Shown piece by piece: positions 15,507 through 23,226 of a stretch of DNA of 40,514 nt. The translations under genes were made by a program, and so were the position numbers. Numbering within the stretch: the first letter of the stretch is position 1; the number at the start of each line of letters is the position of its first letter. A model generated the notes under the pieces. The model saw only the letters and a list, made by a program, of their open reading frames with translations. It was not told the DNA's origin and did no database searches. The DNA comes from CAZNNH01 sp964574335 (GTDB taxonomy: Bacteria; Acidobacteriota; Vicinamibacteria; Fen-336). Location of the stretch: contig CAZNNH010000041.1 in assembly GCA_964574335.1 (NCBI GenBank), positions 1 through 40,514 on the forward strand. The letters are read 5' to 3'.

Positions 15507-15557
15507 GAGTCTCGGCCGGTGCCGCGTTGGCCTGGCCTGCAAGGCGAAGGTGAAGAC

Positions 15558-17264
15558 ATGAGACTGACGGGCGCGCAGATCCTCTGGGAGAGCCTGGTGC
15601 GCGAGGGCGTCGACACCGTCTTCGGCTACCCGGGCGGGGCCACGCTGCCGGCCTACGACGCGATGCTGGAGTATCCGATCCGCCACATCCTGGTCCGCCA
15701 CGAGCAGGGGGCGACCCACATGGCCGACGGCTACGCCCGGGCGTCGGGGCGGGTCGGGGTGGCGTTCGCGACCTCGGGGCCGGGCGCCACCAACACCGTG
15801 ACCGGCATCGCCACGGCGATGCTCGACTCCTCGCCGATCGTGGTCCTCACCGGCCAGGTCCCCTCCAAGCTGCTCGGCTCCGACGCCTTTCAGGAGACCG
15901 ACATCGTCGGTATCACGCTGCCGATCACCAAGCACAACTTCCTGGTGACCAGCCCGGACGAGATGGCCGAGGTCATCCGCGAGGCCTTCTACATCGCCCG
16001 CTCAGGCCGACCGGGACCGGTGCTGGTGGACCTGGCCAAGGACGCGCAGCAGCTCGAGACCGAGTTCGAGTGGCCCCCGGACCCGACCTTGCGCGGCTAC
16101 CGTCCGGACCACACCCCGTCCGACGCCGACTTCGACCGTGCCCTGGAGCTGATTCGGGCCGCCCAGCGGCCGCTGATCCTGGCTGGCAACGGGATCCTGC
16201 TCTCGGGCGCGATGGCCGAGGTCAAGGCCTTCGCCGAGAAGGCCAACATCCCGGTGGCGACCACCCTGCTCGGGATCGGCGGCTTCCCCGATACCCACCC
16301 CCTCAACCTGGGGATGATGGGGATGCACGGCGAGGCCTGGGTCAACACCGCCATCCAGGAGGCGGACCTGCTGCTGGCCTTCGGGATGCGCTTCGACGAC
16401 CGGGTCACCGGCAACCTCAAGACCTACGCCCCCAAGGCCAGGAAGATCCACATCGAGATCGATCCGGCGGAGGTCAACAAGAACGTGCGGGTCGATGTGG
16501 CCCTGGTCGGGGACCTGAAGCCGATCGTGCAGAAGCTGCTCCCGAACCTGAAGCAGGGCGGCCACCAGGCCTGGGTCGAGTACATCCAGCAGCTCAAGGG
16601 CAACGAGGCGGTCCACGACATCCAGCAGCTCCCCGACACCGGGCACCTGTACGCGGCCCACGTGATCATCGACATCTGGCGCGAGACCCAGGGCAAGGCC
16701 GTGATCGTGACCGACGTCGGCCAGCACCAGATGTGGGTGGCCCAGTACTACCACCACGACGAGCCGCGCTCGCTGATCACCTCGGGCGGGCTCGGCACCA
16801 TGGGCTTCGGGCTGCCGGCGGCGATCGGCGCCAAGGTGGCGCGTCCCGACGCCGAGGTGTGGGTGATCTGCGGCGATGGCGGCTTCCAGATGACCCAGGC
16901 CGAGCTCGCCACGGTCCACCAGGAGAAGCTCGACATCAACATCGCGATCATCAATAACGGCTACCTGGGGATGGTCCGCCAGTGGCAGGAGTTCTTCTAT
17001 CAGGGCCGCTACGCCGCCACCCCCATGTCCAGCCCCGACTTCCTGAAGATCGCCGACGCCCACGGGATCGAAGGAACCCGGGTGACGACTCGGGCCGAGG
17101 TGGTGCCGGCGTTGCGGGCCGCCCGGGAGAGCGGCCGGGCCCACCTGATCGACTTCCACGTCGAGCAGGAGGACTCGGTCTACCCGATGGTGCCTGCCGG
17201 CAGCGACCTACATGTCATGATCCGGCGGCCGAGCCCGATCGTAGAGACAGGGAGGGACCGATGA
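15558..17264 (+). CDS. ilvB: Acetolactate synthase, large catalytic subunit
   Basis: 568 residues, normal for the family. It condenses two pyruvates, or pyruvate with 2-oxobutyrate, using thiamine diphosphate, Mg and FAD: the first common step of valine, leucine and isoleucine synthesis. The N-terminal TPP domain holds the catalytic glutamate (Glu49 in VRHEQGATHMADGYARASG) and GPGATN. The central domain is at about 190-325. The C-terminal TPP/Mg site is CGDGGF (438-443) with NNGYLGMVRQWQ, where the Trp is typical of acetohydroxyacid synthases rather than other TPP enzymes. The ATG at 15558 follows the promoter at 15478-15506. It overlaps ilvN by four nt (ATGA). No ilvC or ilvD is present in the window. 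Confidence 0.95.
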   Translation: MRLTGAQILWESLVREGVDTVFGYPGGATLPAYDAMLEYPIRHILVRHEQGATHMADGYARASGRVGVAFATSGPGATNTVTGIATAMLDSSPIVVLTGQVPSKLLGSDAFQETDIVGITLPITKHNFLVTSPDEMAEVIREAFYIARSGRPGPVLVDLAKDAQQLETEFEWPPDPTLRGYRPDHTPSDADFDRALELIRAAQRPLILAGNGILLSGAMAEVKAFAEKANIPVATTLLGIGGFPDTHPLNLGMMGMHGEAWVNTAIQEADLLLAFGMRFDDRVTGNLKTYAPKARKIHIEIDPAEVNKNVRVDVALVGDLKPIVQKLLPNLKQGGHQAWVEYIQQLKGNEAVHDIQQLPDTGHLYAAHVIIDIWRETQGKAVIVTDVGQHQMWVAQYYHHDEPRSLITSGGLGTMGFGLPAAIGAKVARPDAEVWVICGDGGFQMTQAELATVHQEKLDINIAIINNGYLGMVRQWQEFFYQGRYAATPMSSPDFLKIADAHGIEGTRVTTRAEVVPALRAARESGRAHLIDFHVEQEDSVYPMVPAGSDLHVMIRRPSPIVETGRDR

Positions 17265-17803
17265 TCACCTTCGTGGTTTCCGTCGAGGACCAGCCCGGCG
17301 TGCTGACCCGGGTGGCCACCCTGATCCGGCGTCGTGCCTTCAACATCGAGTCGCTGACCGTCGGTCACACCGCCACCGCCGGAGTCTCACGGATGACCAT
17401 CGTGGTCGACACCGACGAGCAAGGGGCCCGGACCCTGGAGGCCAACCTCTACAAGCTGGTCAACGTCCTGCGCGTCGACGACGTCAGCCATCGTCCCGCC
17501 GTCTTCCGTGAGCTGGCCATGATCAAGGTTGCCGCCACCCCGGAGACGCGCCCGGCCATCATGCAGGTGGTCGAGGTGTTCCGGGCCCGAGCGGTCGACG
17601 TCTCGCTCGAGACGCTGATCGTCGAGATCACCGGAAGCCAGGAGAAGATCGAGGGCCTGATCGAGGTGCTCAAGCCGTACGGGATCCTCGACGTGGCGCG
17701 CACCGGGCGCCTGGCCATGGCGCGCGGGTCCCACGTGGCGCGGGAGAACGGCCTGGGTGAGATCGAGGCGACGCTGCAGGCGGCGAACGGCGTCCCGGTC
17801 TGA
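17261..17803 (+). CDS. ilvN: Acetolactate synthase, small regulatory subunit
   Basis: 180 residues. An N-terminal ACT domain (about 2-78; FVVSVEDQPGVLTRVATLI with the FNIESLTVG signature) binds valine and confers feedback inhibition on IlvB. The C-terminal ALS_ss_C domain (about 84-160; RELAMIKVAATPETRP, LETLIVEITG) contacts the catalytic subunit. The ATG overlaps the ilvB stop, with GGGAGGG just upstream, giving coupled 1:1 synthesis. About 48 nt separate it from the convergent M24 peptidase gene. Length and motifs are normal for the IlvH/IlvN family. Confidence 0.95.
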   Translation: MITFVVSVEDQPGVLTRVATLIRRRAFNIESLTVGHTATAGVSRMTIVVDTDEQGARTLEANLYKLVNVLRVDDVSHRPAVFRELAMIKVAATPETRPAIMQVVEVFRARAVDVSLETLIVEITGSQEKIEGLIEVLKPYGILDVARTGRLAMARGSHVARENGLGEIEATLQAANGVPV

Positions 17804-17851
17804 CAGCCACGAGCCCGACCCGGCCCCGCCTGGCGGTCGGGCAGAAGCCGA

Positions 17852-18994
17852 TCAGATCTCGAGCGACTTCGGGATCTGGGTGAGGTTCCGGCAGTCGCGC
17901 TGCCGGACCAGCACCAGGTCCTCGATCCGGACACCCCCCAGCCCCAGGTAGTAGAGGCCGGGCTCCACCGTGACCACGTGGCCGGCCCGGAGGGTGCCCC
18001 CGCGCTTGCCGATCGACGGCGCCTCGTGGATCTCCAGGCCCACGCCGTGTCCGGTGCCGTGGAAGAACCCCTGCATGCGACCACCCCGCCGACCGGTCGG
18101 GTAGCCGCGACGGGTGAACAGCTCCTGGATCTCGGTGTGGATGATCTGGCCCGAGGCGCCGTCGCGGATCCGGCTCTGGCCGAGTCTCACCCCCTCGCCG
18201 ACCAGGGCGTAGACCTCCTTCAGCCGCTCGGAGGCCCGGCCCCGCACCACGGTGCGGGTCAGGTCACCGAAGTACCCGGTGCTCTCGGAGCGCGGAAAGA
18301 CGTCGATCACGATGGGGGTGTGGGCCCGGATCGGGCCGTGGCCGGCCTCGTGCGGGTCGACCGCTTGGTCGCCGGGGGCGCAGATGGTATGGGCCGGGAT
18401 CGCGCCCTCCGCCATCACCCGGGCATTGACGACCGAGCGCAGGTCCTCGGCCGTGAAGCGCCGCCCCTCGCGTCGCAGGTACCCATCCGGAGCGATCCGA
18501 CACGCCCGCAGCGCCTCGATGCCGGCCTGCAGCCCCGCCTCGGCGGCGCGTAGCGCGGCCGTGATCGCCCTCACCTCCGATGGGGTCTTCAGCTCCCGCT
18601 CCGGCCAAAACGGCGCGGGGACGGCCGCCACCTGGATCCCCAGCGAGCGCAGCTCGTCGGCCAGCGCCAGCGGGAAGCTGGGAGGCACCTTCACCCGGCG
18701 TGCCCTGAGGCGGCCCAGGACGTGCCAGATCAGCTGGGCCGGCTCGGCCTGCCCACCCGCTCGCTCGACGGCCCGCTCCAGCCGCGACAGGGCGAGGACG
18801 CGGCTGACGTGGGCCTGTCGCTGGGCCCGGCCGAGCTCCAGGTCCTTGACCGCGATCTCGGTCCGCTTTCCCTGCTTCACGAAGAGGAACGGGTCCGGCG
18901 CCATCAGGCCGGTGGCGTAGAGGAGGTCGCAGTCGGTCTCGGAGGCAGCGTAGATCAGTCGGGTCTCGGGTCGAGCTGGCTTCTTCTTTCTCAT
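17852..18994 (-). CDS. M24-family metallopeptidase (Xaa-Pro dipeptidase/aminopeptidase type)
   Basis: 380 residues. The N-terminal creatinase-like domain (about 1-150) is followed by a pita-bread catalytic domain. The five metal ligands are recognisable in order: Asp in IVIDVFPR, Asp in GDLTRTVV, His in GTGHGVGLEIHE, Glu in VTVEPGLY and Glu in VRIEDLV. Enzymes of this family cleave peptides next to proline with two Mn or Co ions in the cytoplasm. The ATG at 18994 overlaps the stop of the molybdopterin oxidoreductase gene (ATGA), so the two are co-translated; the biochemical reason is unclear. Specificity cannot be read from sequence alone. Confidence 0.87.
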   Translation of the reverse strand: MRKKKPARPETRLIYAASETDCDLLYATGLMAPDPFLFVKQGKRTEIAVKDLELGRAQRQAHVSRVLALSRLERAVERAGGQAEPAQLIWHVLGRLRARRVKVPPSFPLALADELRSLGIQVAAVPAPFWPERELKTPSEVRAITAALRAAEAGLQAGIEALRACRIAPDGYLRREGRRFTAEDLRSVVNARVMAEGAIPAHTICAPGDQAVDPHEAGHGPIRAHTPIVIDVFPRSESTGYFGDLTRTVVRGRASERLKEVYALVGEGVRLGQSRIRDGASGQIIHTEIQELFTRRGYPTGRRGGRMQGFFHGTGHGVGLEIHEAPSIGKRGGTLRAGHVVTVEPGLYYLGLGGVRIEDLVLVRQRDCRNLTQIPKSLEI

Positions 18995-21048
18995 GCCGGT
19001 TCCACCTCCACCAGGACGTCGTAGAACGTCGCGCCGCCGCCCATGTCGGCAACCTCCTGGCCGGTCACCGCGTTGGCGTTGCGGCCTCCCGGGCACATCT
19101 TGGCCCACCAGATCGAAAGCCCCACCACCACGCCGGGCCGGGCCGCCTCCGAGACGCGGGCGGTTGCCAGGAACGCGCCGCGGTCGTTGAAGGTGCGCAC
19201 CAGTTGGCCCTCGCGGATCCCGCGGGCTGCCGCGTCGTCCGGGTGGAGGGTCAGGCTGGGCTCGCTCTCGCGGCGCACGAAGACCGGCTGCGCCGAGAAG
19301 GTGGCGTTCAGAAAGTGGTGGGCGGGCGGCGAGATGAAGGCCAGCGGATAGCGCTTGGCCCGCTCCGGATCGCTCTCCACGCTCTCCCGCGGCGGCACGT
19401 AGCCGGCCACCGGATCCAGACCCTGGGCGGCCAGAGACTCGGAGCGCAGCTCGCACTTGCCGGAGGCCGTGGGGAAGCCGCCGTCGGCGAACGGCACGAA
19501 CGGCGAAGGCAGGCTCAGGCGGACCGAGACCTCGCGCTCGAGGCGGTCGAGATCGATCCCCGAGAGGTGGGGGTGATCCCAGCGCAGGGCCTGACGGGCC
19601 AGCTCCTGGTCCGTGTCGGACAGGCTGGGGTGGTCGAGGCCCATCCGCGCCGCCAGCCGGCGGAACAGCTCGGTGTTGGGCAGGCACTCGCCGAGCGGCG
19701 CGATGGCCGGACGGTTGAGGCTCAGGTAGAGGTGGCCGTAGGACTTGAGGATGTCGTACTGCTCCAGCGTGGTGGTGGCCGGCAGCACCACATCGGCGTA
19801 GTCCACGGTGTCGGTCGGGAACAGCTCGTGGACGACCACGAAGAGGTCCTCGCGAGAGAACCCCTGGCGGACCCGCTCCTGGTCCGGGGCCACCGCCACC
19901 GGGTTCGAGTTGTAGACGAACACGGCCCGCACCGGCGGATCGAGCGATGTGTCGAGCAGGATCCGGCCGATCTGGCTCATGTTGAGGCTTCGCCTCGGCC
20001 GCGGCATCAGGTCGGGCCGCTCCAGGGCCTCCTCGTCGACGGGAAAGGCCCCCGAGGTCGACAGCAGCAACCCGCAGCCCGGGTGACGCCAGGCCCCGGT
20101 GAGAGCAGGCAAGCAAGCGATCGTGCGCACCGCCATGCCCCCGCCGGCGTGGCGGTTCAGCCCGTAGTTGATGCGCAAGGCCGAGCGCGGCCCTTGCGCG
20201 TACTCGCGGGCGAATCCGGCCACCTGCTCTGGAGAGAGCCCCGTGGTGCGGGCCACCCGCTCTGGAGGCCACTCGGCCGCACGGCGGCGCAGGTCCTCGA
20301 CGCCGACAGCATGCTGGTCCAGAAAGCCCCGGTCCTCCCGACCCTCGGCGAAGATCACGTGCATCACGCCGAGCGCCAGCGCCGCGTCGGTGCCAGGCAG
20401 GAGCGCCAGGTGCTGGTCCGACTTCTCGGCGGTCCGTGAGCGAAACGGGTCCACCGTGACCAGCCGCGCGCCCCGACGGTGCGCCTCCTCGATGTAGGGC
20501 CAGAGGTGGACGTTCGAGCTGACGACGTTGGCGCCCCAGGCCACGATCAGCCGCGCTTCGACGATCGCCTCGGGGTCGAAGCCGAGCGAGGCCCCCACAG
20601 TGGCCTTGAGGCCGGCGGCGCCGGCCGTGGCGCAGATGGTGCGGTCGAGGCGGCTGGCCCCGAGGGCGTGGAAGACGCGCCGGTCCATGCTGCCGTAGGA
20701 GAGCAGGCCGTTGTTGCCGGCGTAGGAGTAGGGCAGGATCGCCTCGGCGCCGTCTTTGGCGATGACCTCCCCGAGACGGCGCGCCACCAGGTCCAGCGCC
20801 TCGTCCCACGAGATCCGCTCGAAGCGCCCCTCACCCTTCCGGCCGGTCCGCCGCAACGGGTGCAGGATCCGGTCGGGGCTGTAGACCCGCTCCAGGTAGC
20901 GGTTGACCTTGGCGCACAGGAAGCCCCGGGTGAAGGGGTGGGCGCGGTCGCCGCCGATCGCGATCGCTCGCCCGTCCTGCACCGTCACGTCCATGACGCA
21001 GGTGTCGGGGCAGTCGTGGGGACAGATCACCTTGTGGGTCGTCGGCAC
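18991..21048 (-). CDS. Molybdopterin oxidoreductase (DMSO-reductase superfamily), single subunit
   Basis: 685 residues from a GTG at 21048, chosen because GAGGA lies 8 nt upstream and the iron-sulfur motif follows at once. Cys9, Cys13, Cys17 (CPHDCPDTC) and Cys45 (GFLCAK) should bind a [4Fe-4S] cluster. The Mo-bisPGD domains follow: RISWDEALDLVARRLGE, TICATAGAAG, WGANVVSSN, and DYADVVLPATTTLEQ. The C-terminal molybdopterin-dinucleotide domain (about 565-680) has PPAHHFLNATFS and HPDDAAARGI. There is no Tat signal and no iron-sulfur or membrane partner gene, so it is probably cytoplasmic. This subgroup has CPHDCPDTC and no assigned substrate that I can name. It overlaps the M24 peptidase and lies 55 nt after the thioesterase, on the same strand. 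Confidence 0.85.
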   Translation of the reverse strand: MPTTHKVICPHDCPDTCVMDVTVQDGRAIAIGGDRAHPFTRGFLCAKVNRYLERVYSPDRILHPLRRTGRKGEGRFERISWDEALDLVARRLGEVIAKDGAEAILPYSYAGNNGLLSYGSMDRRVFHALGASRLDRTICATAGAAGLKATVGASLGFDPEAIVEARLIVAWGANVVSSNVHLWPYIEEAHRRGARLVTVDPFRSRTAEKSDQHLALLPGTDAALALGVMHVIFAEGREDRGFLDQHAVGVEDLRRRAAEWPPERVARTTGLSPEQVAGFAREYAQGPRSALRINYGLNRHAGGGMAVRTIACLPALTGAWRHPGCGLLLSTSGAFPVDEEALERPDLMPRPRRSLNMSQIGRILLDTSLDPPVRAVFVYNSNPVAVAPDQERVRQGFSREDLFVVVHELFPTDTVDYADVVLPATTTLEQYDILKSYGHLYLSLNRPAIAPLGECLPNTELFRRLAARMGLDHPSLSDTDQELARQALRWDHPHLSGIDLDRLEREVSVRLSLPSPFVPFADGGFPTASGKCELRSESLAAQGLDPVAGYVPPRESVESDPERAKRYPLAFISPPAHHFLNATFSAQPVFVRRESEPSLTLHPDDAAARGIREGQLVRTFNDRGAFLATARVSEAARPGVVVGLSIWWAKMCPGGRNANAVTGQEVADMGGGATFYDVLVEVEPA

Positions 21049-21103
21049 GCTCGTGGTCCTCGATCTGCCTGGGTACCCTTCGAGTGTAACCCGGCTCTGT
21101 GCC

Positions 21104-21490
21104 TCAGCCTTTGACGGGGATGGGGCGCCCGTCATCGCCCACCGCGACCAGCACCACCTCGGCCTCGGTGACCTTGACCGGCTCGCCGCTCCCGGCGCTC
21201 CAGCGCTCCGCGACCACGGTCACCTTCACGGTAACCGACGTGCGTCCCAGCCGCAGCGTCTCGGTGAAGAAGCTCACCAGGTCGCCGAGGAAGACTGGCT
21301 CGTGGAACTCGACCTCGCGCATCGCCCGGGTGACGTAGCGGTGCGCCCCATGCTTCCGCGCCTCGACGGCCGAGGCAAGGTCGAGATGGGAGAGGATCAC
21401 GCCCCCGAAGATGGTACCCAGGGCGTTCGTGTCCTTGGGCAGCAGCAGCACCTTGATCGCCGGGACCGGCTCGCTCATAGGTTCAAGCAT
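21104..21490 (-). CDS. YciA-type hotdog acyl-CoA thioesterase
   Basis: 128 residues. The sequence LPKDTNALGTIFGGVILSHLD is the acyl-CoA hydrolase signature of the YciA/BACH group (compare DTNxxGxIFGG), followed by the central helix and VEFHEPVFLGDLVSF strand typical of a hotdog fold. It would hydrolyse short or medium acyl-CoAs in the cytoplasm as a hexamer. The ATG at 21490 is supported by GGGGAG six nt upstream; ATG 21478 is a fallback. It begins the minus-strand group thioesterase, molybdopterin oxidoreductase, M24 peptidase, and is divergent from an alcohol dehydrogenase with overlapping promoters. Confidence 0.88.
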   Translation of the reverse strand: MLEPMSEPVPAIKVLLLPKDTNALGTIFGGVILSHLDLASAVEARKHGAHRYVTRAMREVEFHEPVFLGDLVSFFTETLRLGRTSVTVKVTVVAERWSAGSGEPVKVTEAEVVLVAVGDDGRPIPVKG

Positions 21491-21528
21491 ACCGGACTCC
21501 CCGCTCGGCCTGCCTCGGCGCCGGAAAA

Positions 21529-21535
21529 CTAGTAT
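21529..21535. promoter_or_regulatory. Overlapping divergent -10 boxes, thioesterase and alcohol dehydrogenase
   Basis: The palindromic core ACTAGT gives TAGTAT on the plus strand (21530-21535) and TACTAG on the minus strand (21534-21529). Both lie at fitting distances from the divergent start codons, so the two transcripts probably compete for polymerase. The sequence right after it, TGTCCCCGGGTTTCC, is a member of the motif family seen at 13.0-13.2 kb. Confidence 0.4.
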
Positions 21536-21553
21536 TGTGTCCCCGGGTTTCCG

Positions 21554-22561
21554 ATGCGAGCGATGGTCGTCGAGGCAGCTCGGTCCCCCTTGGTCGCAAG
21601 GGATCTCCCGATGCCGAGCCCCGCCCCGGGGGAGGTGCTGCTGAAGGTCAGCTTCTGCGGTGTCTGCCGGACCGACCTGCACATCCTCGACGGTGACCTG
21701 GACCGACCCAAGCCATCCCTGGTCCCCGGCCACCAGATCGTCGGGGAGGTGGTCGCGGCCGGAGTTGGGGCCGGACGGTTCGAAGCCGGGGCGAGGGTGG
21801 GCGTGCCCTGGCTCGGCTGGACCTGCGGGCGATGCCGCCCCTGCCGGGAGGGGCGGGAAAACCTGTGCCTGGAGGCCCGCTTCACGGGCTACGACCGGGA
21901 CGGCGGCTTCGCCGAGCACGTGGTTGCCGACGAGCGGTTCTGCTTCCCCCTGCCAGCGGGGCTTCCCGGGGAGCACGCGGCACCGCTCCTGTGCGCCGGG
22001 CTGATCGGGTACCGCGCGCTGCGGCTGGCGGGGGACGCCGAGAGCCTCGGCGTCTACGGTTTCGGCGCGGCAGCGCACATCGTGACCCAGGTGGCCCGTC
22101 ACCAGGGTCGACGCGTCTTCGCCTTCGTCAGGCCAGGCCGCCATGCTTCCGAGCGCTTTGCCCGAGAGATGGGCGCCGTCTGGGCTGGAGGCTCCGACCG
22201 GTCGGCACCAGAGCCGCTCGACGCCGCCATCATCTTCGCGCCGGCAGGGGAGCTGGTGCCGGCAGCACTCCGTGCGGTGGCCCCGGGCGGCGTGGTGGTG
22301 TGTGGCGGCATCCACATGAGCGACATCCCGTCGTTTCCCTATCGGATCCTGTGGGGGGAGCGGACGGTCCGCTCGGTGGCCAACTTGACCCGCCGTGACG
22401 GCGAGGAGCTCCTGGCCCTCGCCCCCCAGATCCCGATCCGCACCGAGACCACGCTCTATCCGCTGGAGCGGGCCCAACGGGCGCTGGAGGACCTCCGCCA
22501 CGGCCGATTCATGGGAGCTGCCGTGTTGGATTGCCGGCCTGGCCGGCCTCGCCCGGGATGA
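21554..22561 (+). CDS. Zinc-dependent alcohol dehydrogenase (AdhP-like MDR)
   Basis: 335 residues. The medium-chain dehydrogenase GroES-like domain (1-150) has the catalytic zinc ligands in FCGVCRTDLH and VPGHQIVGEV, and the four structural-zinc cysteines in CGRCRPCREGRENLC. The Rossmann domain (150-290) has the NAD(P) loop in the form GVYGFGAAAHIVTQVA. The later segment GGIHMSDIPSFPY and LAPQIPIRTE are typical of the AdhP/Rv1862-like subgroup. It would interconvert an alcohol and an aldehyde. The ATG at 21554 is about 12 nt from the predicted transcript start, so the leader is very short. The gene is monocistronic and divergent from the thioesterase. Confidence 0.9.
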   Translation: MRAMVVEAARSPLVARDLPMPSPAPGEVLLKVSFCGVCRTDLHILDGDLDRPKPSLVPGHQIVGEVVAAGVGAGRFEAGARVGVPWLGWTCGRCRPCREGRENLCLEARFTGYDRDGGFAEHVVADERFCFPLPAGLPGEHAAPLLCAGLIGYRALRLAGDAESLGVYGFGAAAHIVTQVARHQGRRVFAFVRPGRHASERFAREMGAVWAGGSDRSAPEPLDAAIIFAPAGELVPAALRAVAPGGVVVCGGIHMSDIPSFPYRILWGERTVRSVANLTRRDGEELLALAPQIPIRTETTLYPLERAQRALEDLRHGRFMGAAVLDCRPGRPRPG

Positions 22562-22638
22562 TCGGGCGGCTCCCCTTCGGCCCGCATCGCCTCCGCAGCG
22601 CGGCTCCGGTCCACAGGCCGGTGCGCCCCCGAATCCAC

Positions 22639-22667
22639 TTGGGAAACGGGAAAGACTCTGCTACAGT
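22639..22667 (+). promoter_or_regulatory. Sigma-70 promoter of the RRM gene
   Basis: TTGGGA (22639-22644), a 17-nt spacer and TACAGT (22662-22667) predict transcription from about 22674. That start excludes the ATG at 22671 and gives a leader of about 54 nt. The leader contains a CCCCGC/GCGGGG hairpin (22684-22699) and then the Shine-Dalgarno. Confidence 0.6.
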
Positions 22668-22727
22668 CCGATGGACCTTTCGTCCCCGCGGGTGCGGGGC
22701 GGAGTCCACGAGCAAGGAGGGTCGGCC

Positions 22728-23141
22728 ATTTCCACCAAGGTGTTCGTAGGCAACCTGAGCTTCGACGTCACGCGCGACGAGCTCATCGAGGCGTTCAGCG
22801 CCGTCGGTCCCGTGGTCGATGCGAAGCTCCCCACCGACCGGGAGACCGGCCGGCCCCGGGGCTTCGCCTTCGTCGAGTTCCGGGACGAGGCCTCGGTCCA
22901 GAAATCCATCCAGCAGTTGGATGGACGGGAGATCAAGGGTCGCGCGGTGCGCGTCAACGAAGCCGACGACCGGCCCCGCCGCCCCGCCGGGACTGGGCCC
23001 GGACCCGGGCTACGGCGTCCGTGGACTGGCCCGCCTCCACCACGGGACATGCCTCCGGATGAGTTCGACTCCGGCGGCCGAGTGTTCAAGGCCAAAGGCA
23101 GCCGGCGCAACATCCGACGTCGCAAGCGTGGTTTCGCCTGA
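22728..23141 (+). CDS. RRM-type RNA-binding protein, probable AUU start
   Basis: 137 residues if initiated at the ATT at 22728. A single RNA recognition motif (about 3-78) has RNP2 VFVGNL (5-10) and RNP1 RGFAFVEF (44-51), as in bacterial Rbp proteins. A basic Pro/Gly/Arg-rich tail ends KAKGSRRNIRRRKRGFA. The near-perfect Shine-Dalgarno AAGGAGGG (22714-22721) is followed after six nt by ATT. Residue one of the usual MSTKxFVGNLSF start falls exactly on this ATT. No ATG, GTG or TTG lies in frame between the predicted transcript start and the motif. AUU is a rare start codon best known from infC, where it allows autoregulation. The alternative ATG at 22671 would add 19 residues but lies upstream of the predicted transcript start. 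Confidence 0.8.
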   Translation: MSTKVFVGNLSFDVTRDELIEAFSAVGPVVDAKLPTDRETGRPRGFAFVEFRDEASVQKSIQQLDGREIKGRAVRVNEADDRPRRPAGTGPGPGLRRPWTGPPPPRDMPPDEFDSGGRVFKAKGSRRNIRRRKRGFA

Positions 23142-23226
23142 GAAGCAGACGAGACCTCACGCCACCAGCCGGTTCGGCTCGCCTCGGGTAGACCGCCCGC
23201 CCGGTAGTCGCGTACCGACGGTCGCA

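Noticed and set aside
15513..15557. Leader-peptide attenuator before ilvB
   Set aside because: The leader is about 45 nt, with no run of Leu/Val/Ile codons and no terminator hairpin.
22671..22727. ATG at 22671 as start of the RRM protein
   Set aside because: It lies upstream of the transcript start predicted from TTGGGA-17-TACAGT, has no Shine-Dalgarno, and would add residues (MDLSSPRVRGG...) absent from the usual compact start of this family.
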